Counted from the first letter of the stretch, positions 47,193 through 56,447 are shown. The stretch is 64,000 bases of DNA from Mesobacillus subterraneus (GCF_000934845.1 NZ_JXIQ01000013.1:1-64000); one strand, 5' to 3'. A program made the numbers and translations. The notes: generated from the sequence alone by a model not told the origin.

Positions 47193-47689
47193 TCAAGTCC
47201 TTTTGGCCGGACTTAACACAGGAATATAAACGTCGTTATCCTTAACAAACCCTTCAAAAATATCCAATGGCCTTGGCGGCGGTCCTCCAATATTTATTCC
47301 ATTTTTGTTATATTCTCCTCCATGACAAGGACAGTAGAATTGAATTCCTTCCTTTACTTTCTTTTCTTCCGCTTCACCTGCGATGCAACCGAGATGTGTA
47401 CATACTGGAGACATAATTAACAATTCATCTTCCTTCGTTTTGTTCACATTAACAAAACCGTCCAGATTTTGTTCTGTCCAACCATCCTGGACTGTTACTT
47501 TATAAGAAACTTTCTTTGGAAAGGGCCCTTCTCCAATTCGTTTAAAGGACCAAGATTTACCATAGAACTGGTGTCAATATTACTTTCCTCTTTACTGCAG
47601 GCACTTAAACCTGCCGGCAGAAAGGAAAGGGCCAACATCCCTGCTGTCCCTTTTAAAGACTTCCCCAAAAACTTCCGGCGATTCAACAT
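47193..47689 (-). pseudogene. Rieske iron-sulfur protein, frameshifted
   Basis: Tat-type signal MLNRRKFLGKSLKGTAGMLA, then LSAC near residue 30. A one-base slip near the GAGAAGGGCCC segment (about 47520) moves the frame. The second part has SYKVTVQDGWTEQNLDGFVN and the Rieske cluster motifs CTHLGC and CPCHGG. Without the frameshift this would be a QcrA/Rieske-type electron carrier. As sequenced it is broken. Confidence 0.85.
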
Positions 47690-47823
47690 GTAGCTTCATC
47701 TCCATGTTTTTGATCAAACACTACCAAATAATTCCGCAAAAATTATGAATGTGAAATTTGCATTGATGTCGTCTTTAAGTACGCAGAATGCATCCCTGAT
47801 AAAAGGAGTGTAAATCTATCGTT

Positions 47824-48114
47824 TCACTGATTCATCTCAAATTGTGCAGAAATATATGAACTTTTCACTAACATATTTACAGCCTCATTTACTGCACTAT
47901 AGTCTTCTTTTATGGAGTGTTTGTCATTTATGAGAGAATTTTGGAGATCGTTTGCGACAATGTAAGCTAATGCTCTATCTGTGGCACTTCGAATAGAGGA
48001 CAATTGGTTCACAACATCAGCACATGCTTTTTCTGATTCCATCATTTTACCAACCCCGCTGATTTGGCCCTCAATTCTCTTAAGGCGGTTTACTGTTTCT
48101 TTGCTATAGAACAT
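47824..48114 (-). CDS. CsoR/RcnR-family (DUF156) protein with reduced metal site
   Basis: 96 residues, helical, of the metal-sensitive repressor family. The first ligand Cys is kept (EKACADVVNQL). The His-xxx-Cys pair expected in helix 2 is Asp-xxx-Ser (ANDLQNSL). It has only one Cys and so should not bind copper in the CsoR way. It may sense something else or be a constitutive repressor. Confidence 0.82.
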   Translation of the reverse strand: MFYSKETVNRLKRIEGQISGVGKMMESEKACADVVNQLSSIRSATDRALAYIVANDLQNSLINDKHSIKEDYSAVNEAVNMLVKSSYISAQFEMNQ

Positions 48115-48225
48115 GCCGTCCCCTCCTTTTGTAATTTAAATATCATTCTAAACAAAAGGTATGGAGATTTTGTCGAGACTAAGGAATTTTTCACTGAAGA
48201 GTATGGGTAAAGTTTAAAAAGAAAA

Positions 48226-48244
48226 AAGCGGCTCCGTGCCGCTT
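48226..48244 (-). terminator. Terminator of the SHOCT gene at 48345
   Basis: Stem AAGCGGC with GCCGCTT, 5 nt loop, with a T-rich tail on the minus strand. Confidence 0.8.
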
Positions 48245-48344
48245 AAGACAATATATTTCCGTACTTGGCGCTTCTATTTAAAAGGTACCCTCCACATGTG
48301 AGACGGTGAGGAGAGGCTCTAAGACGACCCACCGAGAAGTGCTA

Positions 48345-48596
48345 TTACTGCTCTAATTTTTGTTTTAAACGATCGTACTCTTCTTCTGAAATTTCACCTC
48401 TCGCAAGTCTTTCTTTCAATGTCCCAAGTGAGTTGTTGCCGTCAGTGTTGGTTGAACTGTGATTTGACTTATTCTTAAAAAACACTATGGCTACAGCTAT
48501 AACCACCACGACTATAATGACCAGCAGTATTCCCATTATTCCTGGACCAAAAAATCCTGTTCCCATCCCATTACCGGGCCCGCCACCATTCATCAT
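48345..48596 (-). CDS. SHOCT-domain membrane protein 1
   Basis: 83 residues. A Gly/Met-rich leader (GGGPGNGMGTGFFGPGIMG), one hydrophobic helix (ILLVIIVVVVIAVAIVFF), then the SHOCT motif LKERLARGEISEEEYDRLKQ at the end. First of six similar small proteins in this region. The role is unknown. Confidence 0.85.
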   Translation of the reverse strand: MMNGGGPGNGMGTGFFGPGIMGILLVIIVVVVIAVAIVFFKNKSNHSSTNTDGNNSLGTLKERLARGEISEEEYDRLKQKLEQ

Positions 48597-48731
48597 AAAC
48601 TACACTCCTTTCCTGATCTACTCTATTTATTCCCGTGCGGGTATTAAGTTAAGAATTGAAGGGTGTTATGGAAAGACGTGCACTTTCTTATGTAAAAAGG
48701 TTCACCTCAGAATGTTAGTCTCCAAGATGAA

Positions 48732-48762
48732 GAACCCCATAACACTAGGTACTATGGGGTTC
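48732..48762 (-). terminator. Terminator of the 48816 gene
   Basis: Perfect 10 bp stem GAACCCCATA with TATGGGGTTC. Confidence 0.75.
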
Positions 48763-48815
48763 CAGAATTTTATAATGTTAACAGGAGTAACCTACTCCTG
48801 TTTAGATGGAAGTTG

Positions 48816-49016
48816 TCATCCGCCTTCAACACAAGTTGCCGAGGAACTTCCTAGAAAATTATTTAATTCCTTAAGTAGTGTATTAAGACGATTGCCATCA
48901 ACCACTTTTTCTAAAGGTACTGCTGAAATTGATATGTTATACTTCTGGAAGACAACCACGGAGTTTTCCCAAATCTCAATAATTGACTTTGATGACATAT
49001 TTGGTTGTATTACCAT
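48816..49016 (-). CDS. DUF1858/ScdA-N-like small protein
   Basis: 66 residues, helical (MSSKSIIEIWENSVVVFQKY, LNTLLKELNNFLG). This is the DUF1858/RIC-N fold. The usual central Cys pair (CC) is SIS here; a single Cys remains near the end (ATCVEGG). Function unknown. AAGGAGAATACTAGT precedes the ATG. Confidence 0.65.
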   Translation of the reverse strand: MVIQPNMSSKSIIEIWENSVVVFQKYNISISAVPLEKVVDGNRLNTLLKELNNFLGSSSATCVEGG

Positions 49017-49096
49017 ACTAGTATTCTCCTTTTAAAAACGTTACCTTAACTATATCATTTATTCCTTATAGTCCAAATTGTTAAATAAGAATGTTT

Positions 49097-49127
49097 AAAA
49101 CGCAAGGTTTCATACACCTTGCGTTTT
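49097..49127 (-). terminator. Terminator downstream of lgt
   Basis: Perfect stem AAAACGCAAGG with CCTTGCGTTTT, 9 nt loop. Confidence 0.75.
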
Positions 49128-49288
49128 CATATGCATATACTGCTAAGTAATGCTGTTTGCTCTGTTGCCATGCCCCTGGTGGCTTATAAGCAACTTATTT
49201 GGGCATGGGGATAGTTCCTTCTTCAATAATTCAATCGCGTCTCCAAGCTAGCATTTATAAGATTCAAATGTAGATGTTGAAAGTGCTC

Positions 49289-50110
49289 TTACCTTTGGAC
49301 CGTTTTATCTTTATACCCCATTGCCGATAACCCTTTATACCTTCTAAACCAGAATAGAAAAAGAGCTATGCCAATTAAAGCCAGTGACATGATCTGGGCT
49401 ATCCTAAAACCATCCGTCAACATTAGACTGTCTGTTCTTAGTCCCTCCACAAAGAATCTGCCTGCAGAATAACAGATGAGATAAGTAAGAAAAACTTCCC
49501 CTCGTTTGACTCCAAGCTTTCTGACTCCAAGGAGGATAATGAATCCTGCGAGATTCCATAATGATTCATAAAGGAAGGTTGGATGATAGTAATTTCCATC
49601 TATATACATTTGATTAATAATCCAGTCTGGAAGCATTAGATTTTCAAGGAATACTCTTGTCACCTCTGTGCCGTGCGCTTCCTGATTCATGAAGTTTCCC
49701 CAGCGGCCTATCGCCTGGCCAAGTATAATGCTTGGAGCAGCAATGTCTGCGAGCTGCCAGAAGGAAATCCCTTTTTTTCGCGCATAGACAATGGCTGTTG
49801 CCACTGCTCCGATCAATCCCCCATGAATGGCGATGCCACCTTCCCAAATCGCGATAATTTGTCCCGGATTGTCCAAATAATATTCCAGTTTGAACAAAAC
49901 GTAATAAAGTCTCGCACTAAGAATCGAGATAGGAATAGCCCAGAGCAACAAATCCGAAAACACATCCTGTTGCAAACCACGTCTGGTCGCTTCTCTTGTA
50001 GCAATTATCCACCCGAGGAACATTCCAAATCCAATAATAATACCGTACCAATAAATAGTGATAGGCCCTAATTCCAGGGCTATTCGATTAATTGGTTCAA
50101 AGTTCTCCAC
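49289..50110 (-). CDS. lgt: Prolipoprotein diacylglyceryl transferase
   Basis: 273 residues, seven helices. It transfers diacylglycerol to the lipobox Cys of prolipoproteins in the membrane. Signatures: [27 protein letters not shown] (essential His), [17 protein letters not shown] (Lgt signature), [13 protein letters not shown] start at a GTG with GAGGTG 6 nt upstream; the ATG six codons earlier has no clear ribosome site. Probably a second lgt; its location with metal lipoproteins suggests it serves them. Confidence 0.93.
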   Translation of the reverse strand: MENFEPINRIALELGPITIYWYGIIIGFGMFLGWIIATREATRRGLQQDVFSDLLLWAIPISILSARLYYVLFKLEYYLDNPGQIIAIWEGGIAIHGGLIGAVATAIVYARKKGISFWQLADIAAPSIILGQAIGRWGNFMNQEAHGTEVTRVFLENLMLPDWIINQMYIDGNYYHPTFLYESLWNLAGFIILLGVRKLGVKRGEVFLTYLICYSAGRFFVEGLRTDSLMLTDGFRIAQIMSLALIGIALFLFWFRRYKGLSAMGYKDKTVQR

Positions 50111-50786
50111 ATACTTCACCTCATTCAAGTCGTATATCCATCATCATACAGAGGAATTTTGAATTTTATATGAAGACGCCGTAATAATTTTGTATAGTAT
50201 CTCCTCGACGTCTTCGGGTTCGGTCCTTTATAAATGAAGAAACGGCTGTATGCAGACCGTTTCTTCTAGGGGGGTTAAAAAGTAACCATCTTCATATTAA
50301 AGGATATTTGTGCATTTTATAAGGATGATCATCTTAAAAAAATAGCCATTCATATCGTTAAACTCATCTAAACCCCTATAAATCATGTTTTTTTACTTGT
50401 GCAACGTTTTTTCCTGATATTTGTCAATGCTGGGACATTTACCGTTTCTTTTATTAAATGAATCTGCTCAATCCTTAATTTCTGCACTTTTTTAAAAATT
50501 GTCTTTAAACAAGACCTATCCCTTCCAGTCAATAATCCAGGAGTGATTTCCAAGTCGTATTGGCTAATAAGGATGGGATTCAATACCGAATCCAGCCGGA
50601 TGAACTCGGATCCCAGTTTGCATGCAGGAAGATGGATTACAAGGAGTATTTGTATTTGCAAAAGAAGGGAAGCAGACGGCCGATAGGCCTCACACTAGCG
50701 ATGACCTCTGGCTTTGGACGGAAGGGCGAGGATTCATTACGTCTCTTTTATAATAATATGAAAGTAAAACCCAAACCCTTAAAATA
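50111..50786. other. Gene-poor stretch with a hairpin and a possible relic
   Basis: A perfect stem AGAAACGG/CCGTTTCTT lies at about 50239-50265. At 50560-50760 one + frame (broken by stops) reads TRIPVCMQEDGLQGVFVFAK and EGKQ, recalling an efflux adaptor tail (IPVxAxQEDGxxGVFV). I do not call a gene. Confidence 0.4.
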
Positions 50787-50787
50787 A

Positions 50788-50804
50788 GCTGCCGAATAGG
50801 CAGC
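50788..50804 (-). terminator. Terminator of the SHOCT gene cluster
   Basis: Stem GCTGCC (50788-50793) with GGCAGC (50799-50804), with a T-rich tail on the minus strand. Confidence 0.7.
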
Positions 50805-50816
50805 CAGATTTTAGAA

Positions 50817-51044
50817 TTAGGTTTTTGAAATCCTTTCATATTCACTCTGGGATATTTCTCCTTTAACGTAACGAAGCTTCAATGCTTCAGCTGGAGATTC
50901 CTTTTGAAATGAATCCTGTGTCTGCCTTTTGAAAGAAAACATTAGGTCAACGACCAGCTTCCTTGCCAGCTTGACCAGTTTGAATAAATCGCCTGTCCTC
51001 AACAGGTAATAGAAGACGATCGCAATTAAAACAAGATTTATCAC
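50817..51044 (-). CDS. SHOCT-domain membrane protein 2
   Basis: 75 residues. One membrane helix (NLVLIAIVFYYLLRTGDLFK), a basic linker, and C-terminal SHOCT (LKLRYVKGEISQSEYERISK). Starts at a GTG with GGGGTGAAATGAA upstream. Same order and strand as its neighbours, so one operon. Confidence 0.8.
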   Translation of the reverse strand: MINLVLIAIVFYYLLRTGDLFKLVKLARKLVVDLMFSFKRQTQDSFQKESPAEALKLRYVKGEISQSEYERISKT

Positions 51045-51059
51045 TTCATTTCACCCCAA

Positions 51060-51350
51060 TCATGATTGGATGGTTCTCAAGATTTGCTGGAACTCTTCAA
51101 AGGTGATTTCCCCTCTGGCGTATCTCAGCTTTACCATTTCTTCTGCTTCGATTGCCTGTGTATTCCCTGGCTTTGGATTGATGGCTGCCCGGTTTTTGAA
51201 AAGAAGGTAAGCTCCAACCGCAATCAGCCCAAGGAAAATTAGTGTCGAGAAATTGAAATACGGCATCATTCCAAACTGGCTGTAGCCAGAAGGACCGTTA
51301 AATCCGTATCCATTTACAAAAGAACCCATATGTCCGCCCATCATGTTCAT
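51060..51350 (-). CDS. SHOCT-domain membrane protein 3
   Basis: 96 residues. An N-terminal Met/Gly-rich stretch (MGGHMGSFVNGYGFNGPSGY), one helix (FSTLIFLGLIAVGAYLLF), then SHOCT (VKLRYARGEITFEEFQQILR). AAGGAGCAG precedes the start. Confidence 0.83.
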   Translation of the reverse strand: MNMMGGHMGSFVNGYGFNGPSGYSQFGMMPYFNFSTLIFLGLIAVGAYLLFKNRAAINPKPGNTQAIEAEEMVKLRYARGEITFEEFQQILRTIQS

Positions 51351-51374
51351 CTGCTCCTTTCAACCATATTAAAA

Positions 51375-51560
51375 TTAAATGAGATTTTTCAGTTTCATGT
51401 ATTCTTCTTCAGAAAGTTTCCCTGCGGCATACCTCAGGTCAATGATCTTTCTTGCTTGATCATCTCCAGTATCCTGAGGATCCGTTTTCCCAAAGAATTT
51501 TTGCAAATCGCCTGTCTTATACAGATAAAAACCGATTGCCAGGATCAATAGTGCAAACAT
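51375..51560 (-). CDS. SHOCT-domain membrane protein 4
   Basis: 61 residues. One helix (FALLILAIGFYLYKTGDLQK) and SHOCT (IDLRYAAGKLSEEEYMKLKN). The KTGDLQKFF segment after the helix resembles the equivalent RTGDLFKLV of protein 2, so the two are recent relatives. Confidence 0.8.
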   Translation of the reverse strand: MFALLILAIGFYLYKTGDLQKFFGKTDPQDTGDDQARKIIDLRYAAGKLSEEEYMKLKNLI

Positions 51561-51616
51561 CGTTCCATTCCTCCCTCAAATTTTTAATTGGAGGCCGGAT
51601 CAACCGGCCTGTATGT

Positions 51617-52051
51617 TTATAGTGCTGTATTTCCCATGCCCTCGAATTTCCTGCTGTTGGCCGCTCCATCTGTCCCATGCATGCCTTTATACATTTCTTC
51701 CAGATCCTGATTGCTCAAATCGGGGTGCATTTCCTGCATATATGGCTTCATTTGCCCAAAGTTGATATTCTGTTCATCCATGAATTTTTGCATATCCTCA
51801 AAATTCCCGGACTCCATCATTTGGTTCATTTCATTGAGGTCGACACCCTGACTCTCCATGTACTTCTGCATGTTTTCAAAATTGCCCTCATCCATGACGC
51901 TGGACATATTGCTAAAATTAATTCCTTGCTGCTTCATATAATCGAAAGGCCCTGCAGGGTTTTCTTTCGCTGATGCCATGTATAGCCCCGTTCCTCCCGT
52001 TGCGATCAGGGCAGCTGCCAATGCTCCAGTAATGATTGTTTTTTTCATCAT
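51617..52051 (-). CDS. Secreted Met-rich three-repeat protein
   Basis: 144 residues with a signal peptide (KKTIITGALAAALIATGGTG, then LYMASAKE). The mature part has three repeats of about 26 residues: MKQQGINFSNMSSVMDEGNF, MESQGVDLNEMNQMMESGNF and MDEQNINFGQMKPYMQ. Each has Q-G/N-[IV]-[ND]-x and several Met. Met density suggests Cu(I) or Ag(I) binding outside the membrane. No family name is offered. Confidence 0.75.
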   Translation of the reverse strand: MMKKTIITGALAAALIATGGTGLYMASAKENPAGPFDYMKQQGINFSNMSSVMDEGNFENMQKYMESQGVDLNEMNQMMESGNFEDMQKFMDEQNINFGQMKPYMQEMHPDLSNQDLEEMYKGMHGTDGAANSRKFEGMGNTAL

Positions 52052-52077
52052 TATAAAACACTCCTTATTTACGTTTT

Positions 52078-52326
52078 TTATAGTAGATTTTCCTTGATTT
52101 GTTCAAACTCCTCGACAGTGATTTCACCCCGTGCCAGTCTGGCCTTTGCCACCTCAAGTGCTTCATTGCTCCCTGACTGGCGGGGTTGCGTTTGGCTGTT
52201 CCCTCTGTTCTGGTTCTGGTTGAAAGCAAGATACAGCAGGTAACCGATTGCCAGGATTATGATGAGCATCATCAGTGATCCACCTCCCATCCCAAAGCCT
52301 CCAAAGTAACCTGGTCCCATCATCAT
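52078..52326 (-). CDS. SHOCT-domain membrane protein 5
   Basis: 82 residues. Leader MMMGPGYFGGFGMGGGSLMM, one helix (LIIILAIGYLLYLAF), Asn/Gln-rich linker, SHOCT (VAKARLARGEITVEEFEQIK). Confidence 0.83.
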   Translation of the reverse strand: MMMGPGYFGGFGMGGGSLMMLIIILAIGYLLYLAFNQNQNRGNSQTQPRQSGSNEALEVAKARLARGEITVEEFEQIKENLL

Positions 52327-52399
52327 TTCCTTCTCCTTTCCATTTCTTTATACTTTCATTCTCTATCAAAAAGATGTAGAAAGTATGGAGGTTACGCGA

Positions 52400-52627
52400 T
52401 TATTTTAAGAGTGTTTCCTTCATTTTCTGGTACTCTTCCACGCCGATTTCCCCTTTTGCTAGCCTCATTTTCAATTGTTCCATCGCTTCACTGGAATCAG
52501 AACGATTTGGCTGATCCGGTCCCTTTTTGTTTTTCAACAGCAAGTAGATCAAGAAGCCAACCAGCAGCAAACCGATAAACCAGCCAATCGGCCCGCAGCC
52601 AGCAGCCGCAAAACTAGGTCCCATCAT
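52400..52627 (-). CDS. SHOCT-domain membrane protein 6
   Basis: 75 residues. Leader MMGPSFAAAGCGPIGWFIGL, one helix, SHOCT (LKMRLAKGEIGVEEYQKMKE). It is the first gene of the run of SHOCT proteins on the minus strand. Confidence 0.83.
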   Translation of the reverse strand: MMGPSFAAAGCGPIGWFIGLLLVGFLIYLLLKNKKGPDQPNRSDSSEAMEQLKMRLAKGEIGVEEYQKMKETLLK

Positions 52628-52858
52628 CGGAATCCCTCCTTTCGTGATGTTGTGTGTGCCTCTATGCTTTAACTATAAAATCGAATCATGGAGAAAATAT
52701 GTAGGAAAATAAAAAAGCAGGGGCATCCTGATCCTGAGTTTCAAAATTTTTGTGTGCATTATAATTCGGTCTACATACTTTTTGCATATTTACAAGGTAG
52801 AATTATAAAATACCCCCCACCGGTTAAAAACACAATTTGATAAGGAGGTACTGCATTA

Positions 52859-54334
52859 ATGGATAAATACGATAAATACAATAGAAGAAAATTTCTCTCT
52901 TATTCCTTAAAGGGAGCCGCAGGATTAGCAGCTATTTCTCTTGTTCCTGTTGGAGTAAGTAAATTTTTAAATAACAACGGCGGAATGATGAATGAAACTG
53001 ATAATAATGAAATTCCATTCAGCGGGGGCACTCCTTTACCTATTCCTCCGCTGCTTAAAAATACCAGTTCGATTCCAAATAAAGCTGAGTTCCAGCTTTC
53101 AGCTCAAATCGCTAAAAAAGAATTCATTGAGGGGAAAGAGACAGACACTTATGGTTACAATGGAAATTATCTCGGTCCTGTCATTAGAGTCAGAAAAGGT
53201 GATGAGGTTTCTATAAAAGTTAAAAACAACCTAAAGGAAGAGACAACAGTCCACTGGCACGGGCTTGAAGTAGACGGGGAAAATGATGGCGGTCCTCACT
53301 CCCGGATTATGCCAGGTGAAACCTGGAATCCAAAGTTTACGATTAATCAGCCTGCATCAACCTTATGGTTTCATCCGCACTTGATCCACAAAACTGGAGA
53401 GCAGGTGTATAAAGGACTCGCAGGTTTATTCTATGTAGATGATGATGTCTCAGATAACTTGAACCTCCCTAATGAGTACGGCGTGAACGACATTCCACTT
53501 GTGATCCAGGATAAGAAGCTTGATGCAAATGGCAGGTTTGAATACAAACTGGGAATGCATGACGTCATGATGGGCCTCCAGGGGGGCACGATTCTTGTCA
53601 ACGGTGCAGTTAACCCTTATCTTGAGGTACCTAAAGGCAAAATGCGCTTTCGCTTGTTGAACGGTTCAAACGCCAGAATTTATGAGTTGCTTTTCAGCAA
53701 TAACCAGAGTTTTTATCAAATAGCGAGCGATGGCGGATTACTTGAACAGCCTGTCGGGATGACAAAATTGGTGATCAGCCCAGGAGAAAGAGCGGAAATC
53801 ATAGTTGATTTCTCTGAATTTAAAGATGGCGATACTGTTGAACTAACAAACCAAGGTACCGAATTCATGAAATTCATGGTAACTGATAAAAAACAAAAAG
53901 ACTTTATTATCCCAAACCAACTAGCAAAAATTGTAAAAATAGATCCATCAAAAGCTTTAAAAACAAGGGAATTCATTTTCCAAGGAATGGGAATAAATGT
54001 AAATATAAATGGTAAACAAATGGATATGGATCGAATAGATGAGTACATGGATATCAATACAACAGAAATCTGGGAAATCTCCAATGAGAGCACTGGGATG
54101 ATGGGAGGAATGGCTCACCCATTCCATGCTCACGGGATCCAATTCCAAATTCTGGACCGTGACGGCAGCCAGCCTCCAGCAAATGAATCCGGCTGGAAGG
54201 ATACGCTCCTTGTCTATCCAGGGGAGAAGGTCAGGGCGATTGCTACTTTCAAGTATCCCGGAATTTTCATGTACCACTGTCATATTCTTGAACATGAAGA
54301 CGCCGGCATGATGGGACAATATAAAGTGGAATAA
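52859..54334 (+). CDS. Multicopper oxidase (CueO/CotA-like)
   Basis: 491 residues. Tat signal: NRRKFLSYSLKGAAGLAAIS. Three cupredoxin domains with all copper sites: HWHGLEVDG, WFHPHLIHKTG, HPFHAHGIQFQ, YHCHILEHEDAGMMGQ (type 1 Cys and axial Met). It oxidises Cu(I) and phenols with oxygen reduction. It contrasts with the decayed relative at 45237-46146. AAGGAGGTACTGC lies before the ATG. Confidence 0.95.
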   Translation: MDKYDKYNRRKFLSYSLKGAAGLAAISLVPVGVSKFLNNNGGMMNETDNNEIPFSGGTPLPIPPLLKNTSSIPNKAEFQLSAQIAKKEFIEGKETDTYGYNGNYLGPVIRVRKGDEVSIKVKNNLKEETTVHWHGLEVDGENDGGPHSRIMPGETWNPKFTINQPASTLWFHPHLIHKTGEQVYKGLAGLFYVDDDVSDNLNLPNEYGVNDIPLVIQDKKLDANGRFEYKLGMHDVMMGLQGGTILVNGAVNPYLEVPKGKMRFRLLNGSNARIYELLFSNNQSFYQIASDGGLLEQPVGMTKLVISPGERAEIIVDFSEFKDGDTVELTNQGTEFMKFMVTDKKQKDFIIPNQLAKIVKIDPSKALKTREFIFQGMGINVNINGKQMDMDRIDEYMDINTTEIWEISNESTGMMGGMAHPFHAHGIQFQILDRDGSQPPANESGWKDTLLVYPGEKVRAIATFKYPGIFMYHCHILEHEDAGMMGQYKVE

Positions 54335-54478
54335 ACACCGATTTGAAAAAGATCATATTTTACTCTTTATAAATATTTTCTGGAAATAAACTTGTCTTTC
54401 CACTTTATCAAATAACATCAGATAATTAAATTTTTCACTTAAAACTTTGGGTGAAAATTTAGATGATAGTAATACATT

Positions 54479-54509
54479 AAAAGGAGTTGGGTTATCCCCA
54501 ACTCCTTTT
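54479..54509 (+). terminator. Terminator near the multicopper oxidase
   Basis: Stem AAAAGGAGTTGGG with CCCAACTCCTTTT, then ATTTG. Confidence 0.8.
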
Positions 54510-54628
54510 ATTTGCTATCCTATAGATTGCTGTCCTTTTTTCTTCATAGTCAACAAAGTAAAGCCAATTATTTCAAATAAAACACAAACCAAAATAGTTA
54601 CATTCAGGTTTTAAAAAAATCATTTTAC

Positions 54629-55702
54629 TTAATGAGCACCAGTCATCAGCGTAATATAGGTAATAAATACAAAAAATACCCCAAAAAGGACTGACAATAG
54701 TACAGAATCTTTTTTAGTAAAACTAAATATCATAAAAACTACAACAATAACCGATAAAAATCCACCAACTATAAAGAAAGAATCTACGTTCAATTTAACT
54801 ACTGTATCGGGTAAAAATGGATGAAACCACTCATACAATGGAGAGTAACCTTCTGTTTGTATCATTGTTTTAATGTCGTGCGGTGGAGATTGAATTCCCA
54901 GGGTTCCAGTCACAATAAATATCAATGATATAAATATACTTTCTGCTTTCATCCATTTAATCGTTGAGGGATAGGGATGTTCTAATTGTTTTTTTCTCAT
55001 CGATATTCCATTTATAAACGCAAAAGCTACTAAAGGAATTATTAGTATATGTTTAACTAATAAAGCCTGCCCATATGGCAACATCCAAGAAGAGACATAA
55101 TCTTTAGGTTCTACAACTAACTTCATGGTCATGAAACCACTTAGAATGATTAAAACTAGAGAAAGAATAGCTGTTGGTGTGAACCAAGACAAAAACTTAC
55201 TCCAATTACGCAAGTCTTTAGAGAAGAAAGAAACAATCAATAATATCCCTGTCCAAACCGTTATACCAAGAAAATGTATTGTGTGAGAGGTCAAGCCATA
55301 CCAAAACGATAAACTGGCCGCATGACTTGAATAACCAACAGCGATTACCATCAAAAGAACGAGAAAAGCTTGAAAATACTTGGGTTTCTTATATAAAACC
55401 ATGAAATATAAAAGAAGTCCTACCCATGAAGTAAACATCCAAGCTTTCCCTACTTCAAAATTATATAAAACTGATTTTAACGTTTGCCAAAAACCTAATG
55501 CTTCAATAAAATAAAAAACTACTTGAACTAGTGGTCCTACTGAAGCAAAAATGATTCCCAGTATCGAAAGAAAATATACTGACCTTGGAATATCAATCGT
55601 TGGTTTATAATTTCCGGGAATGAGCTGTAAAATGATAGCTCCCACTAAAATAGAGAAGGATACATATAAAACAGTTTCAGATACTATTAGGTAATAGGTC
55701 AT
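54629..55702 (-). CDS. CopD-family copper resistance membrane protein
   Basis: 357 residues, nine to ten helices. It contains HAASLSFWYGLTSHTIHFLG and TVWTGILLIVSFF, typical of the CopD family (conserved His). Its start overlaps the copC-like gene by 4 nt, so the two form a pair. Imports or handles copper in the membrane. Confidence 0.9.
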   Translation of the reverse strand: MTYYLIVSETVLYVSFSILVGAIILQLIPGNYKPTIDIPRSVYFLSILGIIFASVGPLVQVVFYFIEALGFWQTLKSVLYNFEVGKAWMFTSWVGLLLYFMVLYKKPKYFQAFLVLLMVIAVGYSSHAASLSFWYGLTSHTIHFLGITVWTGILLIVSFFSKDLRNWSKFLSWFTPTAILSLVLIILSGFMTMKLVVEPKDYVSSWMLPYGQALLVKHILIIPLVAFAFINGISMRKKQLEHPYPSTIKWMKAESIFISLIFIVTGTLGIQSPPHDIKTMIQTEGYSPLYEWFHPFLPDTVVKLNVDSFFIVGGFLSVIVVVFMIFSFTKKDSVLLSVLFGVFFVFITYITLMTGAH

Positions 55703-56280
55703 TTTTTATCCTTTCTGAATAGAAAGAATGCCATAATTAGTATTGTTAAGGAGGCTAATGGCAAAAACCACTTTTTAATGGTTGAACTTCCTATTTGATT
55801 TACTTGTTCATTTCGAGACAAATTGTTATCATTCTTTTTCTGCTCTAAAGCGGGCTGTTCTGGGTCCTCAGTTTGTTTCTCGGTTTCAACTACTTTGTTA
55901 GAAGATTCATTTTGATATTGATTGGGCACTTGAACAGTAAAAGAAATGGTTCCCTCCAATGGATGGCCATCTTCTCCGACTATTTTCCAAATAGCCTTAT
56001 ACTGCCCGTTGCTTAATGGCTTATCTAATTGTCCTATTAATTTATCTTCTTCAATCGTAATATTTTTCACTTCAATTGTCTGGTTATTATATGTTAGAAA
56101 GAGTTCACCAATTGTTTCGATTTTTGTTTCAAAGGTGATATCTATCATATCAATAGGTTCCTTTACAATTTCTGCTTCTGAAGGTTTTGATTCTTTTATA
56201 TAAGAATGGGCGAAGGCCACGATTTTTGAATCGATGCTTAGTAGGATCAAAATTATTAACATAAAGATTTTTTTCAACAA
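55699..56280 (-). CDS. CopC-domain copper resistance protein
   Basis: 193 residues. Signal peptide, then CopC beta-barrel starting AHSYIKESKPSEAEIV (His near the mature N-terminus) with VGEDGHPLEGTISFTVQVP. A linker rich in Glu/Gln and a C-terminal anchor helix (FLPLASLTILIMAFFLF) follow. It binds copper outside the cell, with CopD, as in YcnJ-like fusions. Confidence 0.9.
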   Translation of the reverse strand: MLKKIFMLIILILLSIDSKIVAFAHSYIKESKPSEAEIVKEPIDMIDITFETKIETIGELFLTYNNQTIEVKNITIEEDKLIGQLDKPLSNGQYKAIWKIVGEDGHPLEGTISFTVQVPNQYQNESSNKVVETEKQTEDPEQPALEQKKNDNNLSRNEQVNQIGSSTIKKWFLPLASLTILIMAFFLFRKDKK

Positions 56281-56407
56281 TGAATACCTCCTGTTTAACT
56301 AAAACTTCCTATTATGACATACTATGTATCTTCATTTCAGTGATAAGTGAAATGAAAGGCCATCTTTGCGATCTCAAATTAAATATAAATAAACTACTCA
56401 TGAAGAA

Positions 56408-56435
56408 GCCCACATTCACCATTCCAAATGTGGGC
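56408..56435 (-). terminator. Terminator of the cad operon
   Basis: Stem GCCCACATT with AATGTGGGC, 10 nt loop, and a TTCTTCAT tail on the minus strand. Confidence 0.8.
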
Positions 56436-56447
56436 AAGATACACAAA

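Noticed and set aside
50560-50787. 75-codon plus-strand ORF and an overlapping opposite ORF at 50383-50661
   Set aside because: No recognisable protein in either frame; the adaptor-like phrase occurs in a third frame broken by stops.
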